Assembly (NCBI GenBank): GCA_963763575.1
Contig: CAVXPD010000001.1
Location: 248,001-312,000 of the forward strand
Direction of reading: 5' to 3'
Source: Bog-473 sp963763575
Lineage (GTDB): Bacteria; Actinomycetota; Acidimicrobiia; Acidimicrobiales; RAAP-2
DNA length: 64,000 nt
Below are positions 26,245-35,067 of this stretch, in pieces. The translations under genes and the position numbers were made by a program. Each line of letters opens with the position of its first letter. The stretch's first letter is position 1. The notes beneath the pieces are model-generated. The model was not told the DNA's origin. It saw nothing but the letters and a program-made list of their open reading frames with translations, and ran no database searches.

Positions 26245-27107
26245 TGGGCGCCATCCTGCTCGACGGCGAGACGGTTGCCGCCCGCATCCGGGCCGAGGTG
26301 GCCGGCGGCGTCGCCCGGCTGCGCACCGAGGGCATCCACGTCGGCCTCGGCACGATCCTCGTCGGCGACGACGTCCCGAGCGAGCGCTACGTCGCGCTCA
26401 AGCACGAGGACTGCGCCGGGATCGACATGTACTCGGTCGGCGAGCGCCTGCCGAAGACGGCGACGCAGCAAGAAGTCATGGCCGCCATCGCGCGCTTCAA
26501 CGCCGACCCGGCCGTGAGCGCGTTCTTGGTGCAGCTGCCGCTGCCAGCGGGCCTCGACGAAGAGCGGGCGCTCCTCGCGGTCGACCCGGCCAAGGACGTC
26601 GACGGGCTGCATCCGGTGAACCTCGGCCGCCTCGTGCTCGGGACGCCCGGCCCGTTGCCGAACACGCCGGCCGGCATCGTCGAACTGCTGCACGCGTACG
26701 ACGTGCCGGTCGAAGGCCGCCACGCCGTGATCATCGGGCGTGGCGTGACGATCGGGCGACCGCTGGCCAACCTCCTCACGCTCAAGCGTCCCGGGCTCAA
26801 CGCGGCGGTGACGGTGGTGCACACGGGCATCGAGGAGCGCGACATGGCCGCCCTCACCCGTACCGCGGACATCGTCGTGGCCGCCGCCGGACGGCCTCAC
26901 CTCCTCACGGCGGACATGGTGAAGCCGGGTGCGGCCGTGGTGTCGGCCGGCACGAGCTTCGAGGGGAGGAAGCTCATCCCGGACGCACATCCCGACGTGG
27001 CCGAGGTGGCGGGCTGGATCACCCCGCGCCTCGGCGGGGTCGGGCCCATGACCCGTGCCATGCTGTTGCGCAACGCGCTGCAGGCAGCCGAGAGGGCGGC
27101 CCGGTGA
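26244..27107 (+). CDS. folD: Methylenetetrahydrofolate dehydrogenase / methenyltetrahydrofolate cyclohydrolase
   Basis: A 287-aa bifunctional enzyme that makes the 10-formyl-THF used by purN and purH just upstream. The catalytic Lys lies in SERYVALKHEDC, the folate signature is DVDGLHPVNLGRL, and the NADP site is VIIGRGVTIGRPLANLL. The C-terminus GGVGPMTRAMLL is typical. The ATG at 26244 shares a base with the purH stop codon (TGATG overlap). Standard length. Confidence 0.96.
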   Translation: MGAILLDGETVAARIRAEVAGGVARLRTEGIHVGLGTILVGDDVPSERYVALKHEDCAGIDMYSVGERLPKTATQQEVMAAIARFNADPAVSAFLVQLPLPAGLDEERALLAVDPAKDVDGLHPVNLGRLVLGTPGPLPNTPAGIVELLHAYDVPVEGRHAVIIGRGVTIGRPLANLLTLKRPGLNAAVTVVHTGIEERDMAALTRTADIVVAAAGRPHLLTADMVKPGAAVVSAGTSFEGRKLIPDAHPDVAEVAGWITPRLGGVGPMTRAMLLRNALQAAERAAR

Positions 27108-27153
27108 GGACGGGATGCGACACGCCGGCAGGGAGCAGGGAGGCCGACAACAC

Positions 27154-27528
27154 GTGAAGGAGCGCGAATACGACGAGCGCCCGTGGGGCAATTACACGGT
27201 GCTCGATGACGACGCCCCCGATCACAAGGTCAAGCGCATGGTGGTCCACCCCGGCAAGCGGTTGAGCTATCAGCGCCATGCCAAGCGCTCCGAGCACTGG
27301 TTCATCGTGTCGGGGAAGGCACTGGTGACCCTCGACGGCGCGGAGGTCGAGCTGGAGGCGGGCGAGGCGATCGACATCCCCTGCGGGAGCGCGCACCGCA
27401 TCGCCAACCCGGGCGACACCGACCTCGTCTTCGTCGAGGTGCAGCACGGCACCTACTTCGGCGAGGACGACATCGAGCGCCTCGAGGACGACTTCGGCCG
27501 CGTGCCGTCGGCTCCACGGGGACGATGA
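27154..27528 (+). CDS. Cupin, mannose-6-phosphate isomerase type II-like
   Basis: A 124-aa single cupin of the ManC/GMP C-terminal type. Signatures are ERPWGNYTVL, the metal-binding PGKRLSYQRHAKRSEHWFIV, and IPCGSAHRIANPGDTDLVFVE. Known relatives are mannose-6-phosphate isomerases or the isomerase half of bifunctional ManC; the function of stand-alone copies is less certain. GTG 27154 with AGGGAGG at 27137-27143 is preferred; ATG 27118 would add 12 residues. It lies between folD and metF on one strand and is very likely in the same transcript. Confidence 0.8.
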   Translation: MKEREYDERPWGNYTVLDDDAPDHKVKRMVVHPGKRLSYQRHAKRSEHWFIVSGKALVTLDGAEVELEAGEAIDIPCGSAHRIANPGDTDLVFVEVQHGTYFGEDDIERLEDDFGRVPSAPRGR

Positions 27529-27529
27529 A

Positions 27530-28399
27530 GTGACGCGCATCGCAGATCTCCTGTCGGCGGGTCCGACCTACTCGTTCGAGTTCTTCCCGCCGAAGAACGA
27601 CAAGGAGCTCGCGACCCTGGCGCGGACGCTCAGCGAGCTGCAGCCGCTCGAGCCCTCGTTCGTGTCGGTCACCTACCGGGGCGGCGCCGAGTCGCGCCAG
27701 CGCACGTTCGACCTCGTGACCGGGATGCTGCACACGACCAAGCTCGTCCCGATGGCCCACCTCATCTGCGTCGCGCACACACGCCTCGAGTTGTCCGACA
27801 TCTTGGTGTCGCTGCGCAAGGCGGGCGTCGAGAACCTGATGGCCCTCGGCGGCGACCCACCCGAGGACCCGGCGGCCGGTCCGGGCGAGCTCGCCTTCGC
27901 GACCGAGCTCGTCCAGCTCGCCCGCGCCATCGGCGGCTTCTCCATTGGCGTGGCGGCCCACCCGGCCGGGCACCCCCGCTCGGACAGCCTGCCCACGGAC
28001 CGCGACTACCTCGCCGCCAAGCTTGCGCTGGCCGACTTCGGCGTCACCCAGTTCTTCTTCGAGGCCGCCGAGTACGAGGGGCTGGTGTCGGACCTGCGCG
28101 AGCGCGGGATCGACACCCCGGTGCTGCCGGGCATCCTCCCCGTCACCTCGCTGTCGACCATGGGCCGCCTGGGCGCCATGGGCGCGGCCGCCCCCGCTTG
28201 GATGGAGGATCGCCTGCGCGCCGCCGACGAGCGCGGCGGCCGCGACGCGGTCCGCAAGGAGGGCGTGGAGCTGGCCACCGAGCTCTGTTCGGACCTTCTT
28301 CGTACCGGCGTGCCGGGGCTGCACTTCTACACGTTCAACACCTCGAGCGCGACGCGTGAGATCTACGCCGCGCTCGGCCTGGGGCCGGCCACGGGCTGA
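27530..28399 (+). CDS. metF: Methylenetetrahydrofolate reductase
   Basis: A 289-aa FAD-dependent TIM-barrel enzyme that reduces 5,10-methylene-THF to 5-methyl-THF for methionine synthesis. Signatures are YSFEFFPPKNDKE with the catalytic Glu, FVSVTYRGGAESRQRT, NLMALGGDPPEDP and VAAHPAGHPRS. It ends with GLHFYTFNTSSATREIYAAL. GTG 27530 lies one base after the stop of the cupin gene, so translation is coupled. With folD upstream it forms a one-carbon unit. Confidence 0.95.
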   Translation: MTRIADLLSAGPTYSFEFFPPKNDKELATLARTLSELQPLEPSFVSVTYRGGAESRQRTFDLVTGMLHTTKLVPMAHLICVAHTRLELSDILVSLRKAGVENLMALGGDPPEDPAAGPGELAFATELVQLARAIGGFSIGVAAHPAGHPRSDSLPTDRDYLAAKLALADFGVTQFFFEAAEYEGLVSDLRERGIDTPVLPGILPVTSLSTMGRLGAMGAAAPAWMEDRLRAADERGGRDAVRKEGVELATELCSDLLRTGVPGLHFYTFNTSSATREIYAALGLGPATG

Positions 28400-28459
28400 G
28401 CCAGGGCGGCAGCCGGGCCGGGGCTCTAGTGGGGTCACCTAGTGGGTATGCTGGTGGGC

Positions 28460-28900
28460 ATGGCGTACGTCGTCGCCCGCCCCCGTGGCCGTTTCGAGAT
28501 CCGCGAGTCGGTCCACACCCCCGAGGGCTCCCGGGCCCGTTCCCTGGCCAGCTTCACCGAGCTGACCGACCAGGTGCTGGCCAAGGCCGGCGGGCGGGCC
28601 TCCCGGCCCTTCGACGCCGACGCCGTGCGTGCCAGTGCGGCGCGGGCGGGTGCCCGGTCCGCTCGGCGCCGGCGGCCGGAGATGCGGAAGTTCGTCGAGT
28701 CGTCCCGCCGGATGGCCGCCGCCCTCGAGACACGGCCGCCCCGGGCCGGTTCGGCGCGAGACCCCGGCGACGCGCTCATCGACCTCCTCGACCTCGTGGC
28801 CCAGGTCTCCGCGTTCGGGCCCCCGCGCCGCCCGGAGCCGCTGCGCTTCCCACCCCTGGCCCGCCTGAGGGCCGCGCGCTTGGTGCCGGCGTCGCGCTGA
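28460..28900 (+). CDS. Small Arg/Ala-rich protein upstream of a nucleotidyltransferase-like gene
   Basis: A 146-aa basic protein. ATG 28460 (MAYVVARPRGRFEIRES) is preferred to ATG 28442 or 28448 because conservation in proteins of this type seems to start here. The N-terminal part (RFEIRESVHTPEGSRARSLA, then FTELTDQVLAKAGGRA) looks like a small beta-hairpin domain; the rest is helical and Arg-rich. No catalytic motif. It is 25 bp upstream of the nucleotidyltransferase-like gene, so they form a two-gene unit. An antitoxin-like or nucleic-acid-binding role is conjecture. Confidence 0.55.
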   Translation: MAYVVARPRGRFEIRESVHTPEGSRARSLASFTELTDQVLAKAGGRASRPFDADAVRASAARAGARSARRRRPEMRKFVESSRRMAAALETRPPRAGSARDPGDALIDLLDLVAQVSAFGPPRRPEPLRFPPLARLRAARLVPASR

Positions 28901-28925
28901 CGACTGCTCCGACCTCCACGCCGCG

Positions 28926-29504
28926 GTGAGCCAGGCCACTCCCCACGGCAACCTCGTCGACAAGATCGTCTCGCTCCACGAGATGCTGGACTCGGCGGGA
29001 GTACCCCACCAATTCGGCGGGGCGATCGCCCTGGCCTGGTATCGCAATCCCCGGGCGACGACCGACATCGACGTCAACGTGACGCTGCCGCCCGAGGCGG
29101 CCGAACCCGTCCTCGAGATGGTGTCCCGGCTCGGCGTGACGATCACGTCCGAGAACCGGACGGCCATCGCCCTCGACGGCCAGGCCAGGCTCGACTGGGA
29201 GGGCTCGTACCTCGACGTGTTCTTCGCCACCATGGACCTCCACCTCGAGATGGCCGAACGCGCCCGGCTGGTGCGCTTCGGTCCGGTGGAGATCCCGATC
29301 CTCGCCCCCGAGGACCTCATCGTCTGCAAGGCGGTCTTCGACCGCCCGAAGGACTGGCTCGACATCGAGGAGATGCTGCGCTGGGGCACCGAGGTCGACG
29401 CCGGCCGGACGCTCTACTGGGTGGGCGAGATCCTCGGTCCGGAGTCGGAGCAGTACGCCCGCCTCGCCGAATTGTTGTCCGCCGGGGCGGTCGACCACAC
29501 CTGA
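28926..29504 (+). CDS. Nucleotidyltransferase-fold protein (AbiEii/DUF6036-like)
   Basis: A 192-aa protein with a minimal nucleotidyltransferase core. It has FGGAIALAWY with the helix-capping GG, then RATTDIDVNV with the D-x-D metal site, then YLDVFFATM for the third acidic strand. LAPEDLIVCKAVFDRPKDWLD is typical of the AbiEii and DUF6036 groups, in which a Lys and the following Asp contact the nucleotide. Some relatives are toxins paired with a small upstream protein. GTG 28926 is used. It follows the Arg-rich gene with a 25-bp gap. Confidence 0.75.
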   Translation: MSQATPHGNLVDKIVSLHEMLDSAGVPHQFGGAIALAWYRNPRATTDIDVNVTLPPEAAEPVLEMVSRLGVTITSENRTAIALDGQARLDWEGSYLDVFFATMDLHLEMAERARLVRFGPVEIPILAPEDLIVCKAVFDRPKDWLDIEEMLRWGTEVDAGRTLYWVGEILGPESEQYARLAELLSAGAVDHT

Positions 29505-29613
29505 GTCGGCCCACGAGCCACGACCCAGCGGGGACCGGCCTCCCGGGCCCCCGCGGGCGGCGCAGACCCAGGTCGATTGGGATGCTGCCGCGGCGACCCA
29601 TAGCATCCGGGCC

Positions 29614-30810
29614 ATGGCAGATCTGATTCGCATGGGCGGCGACGGCTCCCTCGTCGTGCCCGACGCGCCCATCATCCCCTTCATCGAAGGCGACGGCACC
29701 GGGGTCGACATCTGGCCCGCGGCCAAGCTGGTCCTCGACGCGGCCGCCGCCAAGCACGGCCACAAGGTGGCCTGGAAGGAGGTGCTGGCGGGGCAGAAGG
29801 CGTTCGACGAGACCGGCAACTGGCTGCCCGACGAGACGGTCGACACCTTCCGGTCCCACCTGATCGGGATCAAGGGCCCGCTCACCACGCCTGTCGGGGG
29901 AGGCATCCGCTCGCTCAACGTCGCGCTGCGCCAGATCCTGGACCTCTACGTCTGCCTGCGCCCGGTGCGCTGGTTCGCCGGCGTCCCCTCGCCGGTGCTG
30001 CATCCCGAGCTGGTCGACATGGTGATCTTCCGGGAGAACACCGAGGACGTCTACGCCGGCTACGAGGTGCAGTCGGGCACGCCCGAGGCCGAGAAGCTGG
30101 CCACGTACCTGCGCGAGGAGATGGGTTGGCCGATCCGGGAGGCTTCGGGCATCGGGATCAAGCCGATCTCGCCGATGGGGTCCAAGCGCTTGATCCGGGC
30201 CGCCATCAACTACGCGCTGGACCGCAAGCGCCGCTCGGTCACCCTGGTGCACAAGGGCAACATCCAGAAGTTCACCGAGGGCGCGTTCAGGGAGTGGGGC
30301 TACGAGCTCGTGCGCGAGGAGTTCTCCGACGTCGCCGTCGGCTGGGACGACTGCGGGGGAGAGCCCGGTGACAAGCTGCTGGTCAAGGACACGATCGCCG
30401 ACATCACCCTCCAGCAGGTCCTGACCCGGCCTTCTGACTTCGACGTCATCGCCACCACGAACCTGAACGGCGACTACCTGAGTGACGCGCTGGCCGCCCA
30501 GGTCGGCGGCATCGGCATCGCCCCGGGGGCGAACATCAACTTCGTGACCGGCCACGGCGTCTTCGAGGCGACGCACGGGACCGCGCCCAAGTACGCCGGG
30601 CAGGACAAGGTGAACCCCGGGTCGGTCCTGTTGTCGGGCGCGCTGATGTACGAGCACCTCGGCTGGAACAACGCGGCCTCCGACATCGTGCACACGCTGG
30701 AGGCGACGATCGCCGACAAGATCGTCACCTACGACTTCGCCCGGTTGATGGAGGGGGCCACCGAGGTCAAGACGTCGGAGTTCGCATCGGCGATCGTGGA
30801 CCGGCTGTGA
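29614..30810 (+). CDS. icd: Isocitrate dehydrogenase (NADP-dependent)
   Basis: A 398-aa enzyme converting isocitrate to 2-oxoglutarate. The substrate loop GGGIRSLNVALRQ includes the Ser that AceK phosphorylates in enterobacteria. The family signature is NLNGDYLSDALAAQVGG. GTAPKYAGQDKVNPGSVLLS carries the Lys-Tyr pair that selects NADP over NAD in the E. coli enzyme. ATG 29614 is preceded by a GC-rich leader without a strong ribosome site. mdh follows after 122 bp on the same strand. Confidence 0.95.
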   Translation: MADLIRMGGDGSLVVPDAPIIPFIEGDGTGVDIWPAAKLVLDAAAAKHGHKVAWKEVLAGQKAFDETGNWLPDETVDTFRSHLIGIKGPLTTPVGGGIRSLNVALRQILDLYVCLRPVRWFAGVPSPVLHPELVDMVIFRENTEDVYAGYEVQSGTPEAEKLATYLREEMGWPIREASGIGIKPISPMGSKRLIRAAINYALDRKRRSVTLVHKGNIQKFTEGAFREWGYELVREEFSDVAVGWDDCGGEPGDKLLVKDTIADITLQQVLTRPSDFDVIATTNLNGDYLSDALAAQVGGIGIAPGANINFVTGHGVFEATHGTAPKYAGQDKVNPGSVLLSGALMYEHLGWNNAASDIVHTLEATIADKIVTYDFARLMEGATEVKTSEFASAIVDRL

Positions 30811-30932
30811 CGTCCGGCTAAGGGCGCCGGTCCGGTCGGTCCGGTCGGGTCCGATCCGTGGCCCGTCTCCGGCTTCGGCCCCTGCCTCCTCCCCCCAGAC
30901 CCGTCTCGTTACCCCGAAAGGATCCCCTCTCC

Positions 30933-31931
30933 ATGGCATCGAAATCCCCGATCAACGTCACCGTCACCGGTGCCGGCGGCCAGATCGGCTACTCCCTCCT
31001 CTTCCGCATCGCCTCGGGCCAGCTGCTCGGCGAGGACCAGCCGATCGTGTTGCGCCTCCTCGAGATCGAGCCGGCCATGAAGGTGCTCGAGGGCGTGGTG
31101 ATGGAGCTCGACGACTGCGCCTTCCCGCTGTTGCACGACATCGTGGCCACGGCGGACCTGAAAACCGCCTTCGACGGCACGTCGTGGGCGCTGCTCGTCG
31201 GGTCGGTGCCGCGCAAGGCCGGCATGGAACGGGGCGAACTGCTCAACGTGAACGGCGGCATCTTCAAGCCGCAGGGCCGCGCCATCGCGGCGAACGCGGC
31301 GTCCGACGTCCGCATCCTGGTGGTGGGCAACCCGTGCAACACGAACTGCCTCATCGCGCGGTCGAACGCGCCGGAGGTGCCGGCGGAGCGTTGGTTCGCC
31401 ATGACCCGTCTCGACGAGAACCGGGCCAAGGCCCAGCTGGCCGCCAAGGCCGGCGTGCAGGTCGGGGAGGTCACCAACGTCGGCATCTGGGGCAACCACT
31501 CGGCGACCCAGTTCCCCGACTTCGCCAACGCGCGCATCGGCGGCAAGCCGGCGACCGAGGTCATCACCGACCTCGACTGGCTACGCGGTGACTTCCTGAC
31601 GACGGTGCAGAAGCGCGGTGCTGCGATCATCGACGCCCGCGGGGCGTCCTCGGCCGCCTCCGCCGCGGCCGCCGCCATCGACACCGTGGTCAGCCTCCGC
31701 TCGGGGACGCCGCTCGGCTCGTGGTTCTCCGTCGCGGTCGCGAGCACCGGGCAATACGGCGCGCCGGAGGGGCTGCAGTTCGGCTTCCCGGTGGCCTCGG
31801 ACGGCAAGGGCGGCTGGTCGGTCGTCGAGGGCCTCGAGCACGATGCGTTCGCGCTGGACCGGATCAAGGTGACGACCGACGAACTGCTGGCCGAGCGCAA
31901 CGACGTCAAGGAGCTGGGGCTGATTTCGTAG
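30933..31931 (+). CDS. mdh: Malate dehydrogenase
   Basis: A 332-aa enzyme of the cytosolic MDH type. The NAD loop is VTGAGGQIGYSLLFRIASG, the mobile loop Arg pair is in VPRKAGMERGELL, the substrate Asn and Arg are in VGNPCNTNC and MTRLDENRAK, and the catalytic His is in IWGNHSATQFPDF. ATG 30933 is chosen because GAAAGGAT lies 10-17 bases upstream. It probably shares regulation with icd; both are TCA enzymes. Confidence 0.96.
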   Translation: MASKSPINVTVTGAGGQIGYSLLFRIASGQLLGEDQPIVLRLLEIEPAMKVLEGVVMELDDCAFPLLHDIVATADLKTAFDGTSWALLVGSVPRKAGMERGELLNVNGGIFKPQGRAIAANAASDVRILVVGNPCNTNCLIARSNAPEVPAERWFAMTRLDENRAKAQLAAKAGVQVGEVTNVGIWGNHSATQFPDFANARIGGKPATEVITDLDWLRGDFLTTVQKRGAAIIDARGASSAASAAAAAIDTVVSLRSGTPLGSWFSVAVASTGQYGAPEGLQFGFPVASDGKGGWSVVEGLEHDAFALDRIKVTTDELLAERNDVKELGLIS

Positions 31932-32071
31932 ACGGGGGCCGGGACGGCACCAGGCCCTGCGCGTGTCATCCGGATTTCGCGGCGGCGAAACGGTGGCGAA
32001 ACATGTCCCTGTCACGCTGAGAGCGGTGGGAGACCTTCGCGAGGACGCGTCTGCGGCAGGCGGACGCTGAC

Positions 32072-32743
32072 GTGCTGACGCGCCTGCGGATCTGGCTTCC
32101 CGATGCCCCCGGCGTCCTCGGCGCGGTCGCCGCTGAGATCGGCTCGGTGAAGGGCAACGTCGTCGGGCTCGAGGTGCTCGAGCGCGAGTCCGGCGTGGCG
32201 ATCGACGAGCTGGTGGTCGAGCTCCCCGACGACGCCGACGCGGTGGACGCGGTGTGCCGCGGGGTACGCAACGTGGCCGGCGCGGGTGTGGAGGACGTGG
32301 CGGTGCTGGCCGGCGATGCGCCCGACCGCGAGGACACGGTTCTCGCCGCCGTGGCGCACATCGCCGGTGCCGCCACCGCGGCAGCGGCCATGGAGGCGCT
32401 CTGTCGATCGCTCGGCTCGTTGTTCGATCTCACCTGGTTGGCCGTGGCCGACAACCGCCTCGAGAGCTTCTTCGAGGTGCAGGGCGACGCGCCGAGCGCC
32501 CAATGGGTCGCGGCGTTCGCCCAGGGCGCGCGCAGCGGTGCGGACCCCGCCAACGACACGTCGAGTTCGGGCGTCTTCGTCGAGACGTTCCCAGGGGCCG
32601 CACCGGGTCTCGTCGTGTGCGGCGGACGGCCTGCATCGATTCGGCGGCGAGAGCGCCACGAGATCGGCGTGCTGGTGATGGTCGCCGCCCGCTTCATCGG
32701 GGCGCTTGGCGGCATCGGCTCGAAGGCAGCGACCCCCGGCTGA
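32072..32743 (+). CDS. ACT-domain protein
   Basis: A 223-aa protein whose first ~75 residues form an ACT fold (LRIWLPDAPGVLGAVAAEIG, then GNVVGLEVLERESGVAIDEL). The C-terminal ~120 residues resemble a degenerate GAF-like sensor (RSLGSLFDLTWLAVADNR, EIGVLVMVAARFIGAL). ACT domains usually bind amino acids or other small ligands, so this may be a regulatory protein. It has no catalytic or DNA-binding domain. GTG 32072 is the likely start. The link to the upstream mdh (140 bp) is unclear. Confidence 0.7.
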   Translation: MLTRLRIWLPDAPGVLGAVAAEIGSVKGNVVGLEVLERESGVAIDELVVELPDDADAVDAVCRGVRNVAGAGVEDVAVLAGDAPDREDTVLAAVAHIAGAATAAAAMEALCRSLGSLFDLTWLAVADNRLESFFEVQGDAPSAQWVAAFAQGARSGADPANDTSSSGVFVETFPGAAPGLVVCGGRPASIRRRERHEIGVLVMVAARFIGALGGIGSKAATPG

Positions 32744-32807
32744 CCCGCGCACTCGCGTGGCTCTACGCGCCGGGCCGGGTGCGAGCAGGTTGTCTAGTGT
32801 CCGGTGC

Positions 32808-33905
32808 ATGCTCCGCATCGGGTTCGTCGGCTCAGGACTGATTGCTTGGACGCACGCCCTCGGGCTGAAGGCGATGATCGATGCCGGGGTGATCGAGGCT
32901 TCAATCGTGGCCGTACACGACCCCCGAGAACGCCGAGCGCACGGTTTCGCAGAGGCCGTGGGATCACCCGGTGCCGCAGTGGTCGCGGATGCCGCGGAGG
33001 TGGCGGCGCGTTCCGACGCGGTCTGGGTGTGCACGCCCACGGCCGCTCATCGCGTGGCGGTGGACGAGGCACTGGCCAGAGGGCGCGCGGTCTTCTGCGA
33101 GAAGCCGCTGGATCGGGACTTGGCCGGGGCCACGGCGCTGGTGGACGCCGTGGCAGCGTCGGGCGTCGTCAGCCAGGCCGGACTGGTCTTGCGTACAGCG
33201 CCCGTGTTCCGGGGGCTGCGCGACATAGTTGAGCGGGGAGAGCTCGGGGAGCCCATGGCGGCGGTCTTCCGGGACGACCAGTATTTCCCGATCCAAGGGA
33301 CGTATGCCTCACAATGGCGAGCAGATTTTGCCCAGACCGGCGGCGGCTGCCTGATCGAACACTCGATCCACGACGTGGACATACTCCGGTTTTGTTTCGG
33401 GGACGTCGACGCGGTCGCCGCCCGCACCGCCAACCACGCCGGCCACGTTGGCGTCGAGGACATGGCCGCCGTGTCGCTGACGTTCGCCTCGGGCTTCGTG
33501 GCGCAGCTCACGAGCGTGTGGCATGACATCTTGAGCCGGGGATCGACCCGGAGAATCGACGTGTTCTTCCGCCAGGGCATGGTGTCCCTGAACAACGAGT
33601 TCCGCGGCCCCCTGCGCGTGCAAACGAGCGAGGCGACCGAGGACCGGCCCTGTCCGTCGCCGGACTGGGTCGACGCGTTGCCACTGCCCGACGACAGGAT
33701 CGGCCTGGCGATCCGGGCGTACGTCGAGGCGAACCGCGGCTTTGTCGATGCGGTGAACGGCGGGCGTCGACCCGAACCCGGACTCGACGTCGCCCTCGAG
33801 GCTCACCGGTTGGTCGACGCCGCCTACCGTTCCTCGGCCGCCGGGGGTGCGCCGATCGACCTCGGTGCTCCGTTCGAACGGTCTCGGGCTGCGACGCAAG
33901 GATGA
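32808..33905 (+). CDS. Gfo/Idh/MocA-family oxidoreductase
   Basis: A 365-aa NAD(P)-dependent sugar- or inositol-type dehydrogenase. The Rossmann motif is IGFVGSGLIAWTHALGL, the EKP signature is VFCEKPLDRDL, and the catalytic region is GGCLIEHSIHDVDILRFCFG, in which the usual Lys/Asp/His constellation is represented by the H..HDVD pattern. ATG 32808 is used because the frame upstream is the tail shadow of the ACT gene. No neighbouring sugar genes suggest a substrate. Confidence 0.85.
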   Translation: MLRIGFVGSGLIAWTHALGLKAMIDAGVIEASIVAVHDPRERRAHGFAEAVGSPGAAVVADAAEVAARSDAVWVCTPTAAHRVAVDEALARGRAVFCEKPLDRDLAGATALVDAVAASGVVSQAGLVLRTAPVFRGLRDIVERGELGEPMAAVFRDDQYFPIQGTYASQWRADFAQTGGGCLIEHSIHDVDILRFCFGDVDAVAARTANHAGHVGVEDMAAVSLTFASGFVAQLTSVWHDILSRGSTRRIDVFFRQGMVSLNNEFRGPLRVQTSEATEDRPCPSPDWVDALPLPDDRIGLAIRAYVEANRGFVDAVNGGRRPEPGLDVALEAHRLVDAAYRSSAAGGAPIDLGAPFERSRAATQG

Positions 33906-34094
33906 ATTCTGCCAAGGCGCGGCTCATCCCGAGGTAGGAATTCAGCGCTGAAAAGCGCCATCTACCAGGAGGGACGATCCTTTCGGGTGCACCACAGGGC
34001 CCTGGACCAGAGCGTTACCATCATCGATGTGCGGCGTCAGCTCCTCCGGCCGGCGTCGTCCTCCCAAGCGACCCCGACGAGGAGCCTCACGAGC

Positions 34095-34886
34095 GTGCGT
34101 TCACTTCTTCGTGTCTTCACACAACAGCCGGTAGCGGCCAAGGTGCCCGAGGTCACCGCGCTGTTCTGGGTGATCAAGATCTCGACGACGGCGTCGGGCG
34201 AGGCCCTCTCCGACTGGTTCGGGGGGACTCAGAACGTCAAGTGGGGCTTCTTCATCGTCTTCTTCATGTTCTGCAGCGCCCTCTATCTCCAATTCCGGTC
34301 GCGGCGCTACAACGCCTGGACGTACTGGTACCTGGCCCTGGCCATCGCCACCGCCGGCACCGGCGTGTCGGACACAATGCACAAGGTCATCGGGCTCCCC
34401 TACGGCGTCACCTCGGCGTTCTGGCTGGTCGTGCTGGGGGTGGCCTTCTACCTGTGGAACCGCAGCGAGCACACGCTCGACTTCCACAGCATCAGGACCA
34501 ACCGGCGCGAGTGGTACTACTGGTCGGTCGTCTTCGCCACGTTCTCTCTGGGCACCGCGGTCGGCGACTTCGTCGCGACGACGCTGGGCCTCGGGTACCT
34601 GGCGTCCGCGCTCTTCTTCTGCGTCGTGATCATGATCCCCTTCGCCGGCTGGAAGCTGCACCGGTTCAACGACGTCTTTGCGTTCTGGTTCGCCTACGTC
34701 CTCACCCGGCCGATCGGCGCGTCCTTCGCCGACTACCTCAGCAAGGGCCACGACGTCAGCGGCGTCAACTTCGGAGACTGGCCGACTGCGTTGCTGATGA
34801 CGGCGATCGTGGGCGTTCTGGTCGCCTACACCGCCAACGCCCGCTACGACATCCAGCCCGAGATCGACTTCGCCGGCGGCACCTGA
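34095..34886 (+). CDS. Multi-pass membrane protein, COG4705-like
   Basis: A 263-aa protein with about seven hydrophobic helices. VPEVTALFWVIKISTTASGE and the later repeat-like FGDFVATTLGLGYLASALFF, and SFADYLSK, resemble COG4705 'membrane-anchored' proteins. The repeated pattern (T-T-x-GE..D and T..GD..A) suggests an internal duplication. GTG 34095 with GAGGAG at 34078-34083 is used. The biochemical role is not known to me. Tandem CACCTGAG copies follow its stop. Confidence 0.7.
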   Translation: MRSLLRVFTQQPVAAKVPEVTALFWVIKISTTASGEALSDWFGGTQNVKWGFFIVFFMFCSALYLQFRSRRYNAWTYWYLALAIATAGTGVSDTMHKVIGLPYGVTSAFWLVVLGVAFYLWNRSEHTLDFHSIRTNRREWYYWSVVFATFSLGTAVGDFVATTLGLGYLASALFFCVVIMIPFAGWKLHRFNDVFAFWFAYVLTRPIGASFADYLSKGHDVSGVNFGDWPTALLMTAIVGVLVAYTANARYDIQPEIDFAGGT

Positions 34887-34917
34887 GCCACCTGAGGCCA
34901 CCTGAGCCACCTGAGCC
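34880..34917 (+). repeat. Four-copy cacctgag(gc) tandem repeat
   Basis: Four units of CACCTGAGC/CACCTGAGGC run across the stop codon of the membrane-protein gene. Each unit contains TGA in one frame. No stem loop; likely slippage. Confidence 0.65.
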
Positions 34918-35067
34918 CGGGGTTCATCCAGCAACTGCGCCAGGGTGGTCTTTTCGGACCCGAGGAGTCCGTTGATCAAACGAGGAGCAATCGTTGCCCG
35001 GGGTGCGCGCCCCATATTCGGAGGGGATAGCGGAGCGAGGAGTGTGACTCCCGCCGATCAGTGCGAC

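Noticed and set aside
33901..33980. Stem GCGCT-gaaa-AGCGC and paired GAATTC sites after the oxidoreductase gene
   Set aside because: The stem is only five base pairs without a T-run, and GAATTC is itself palindromic; too weak for a terminator call.
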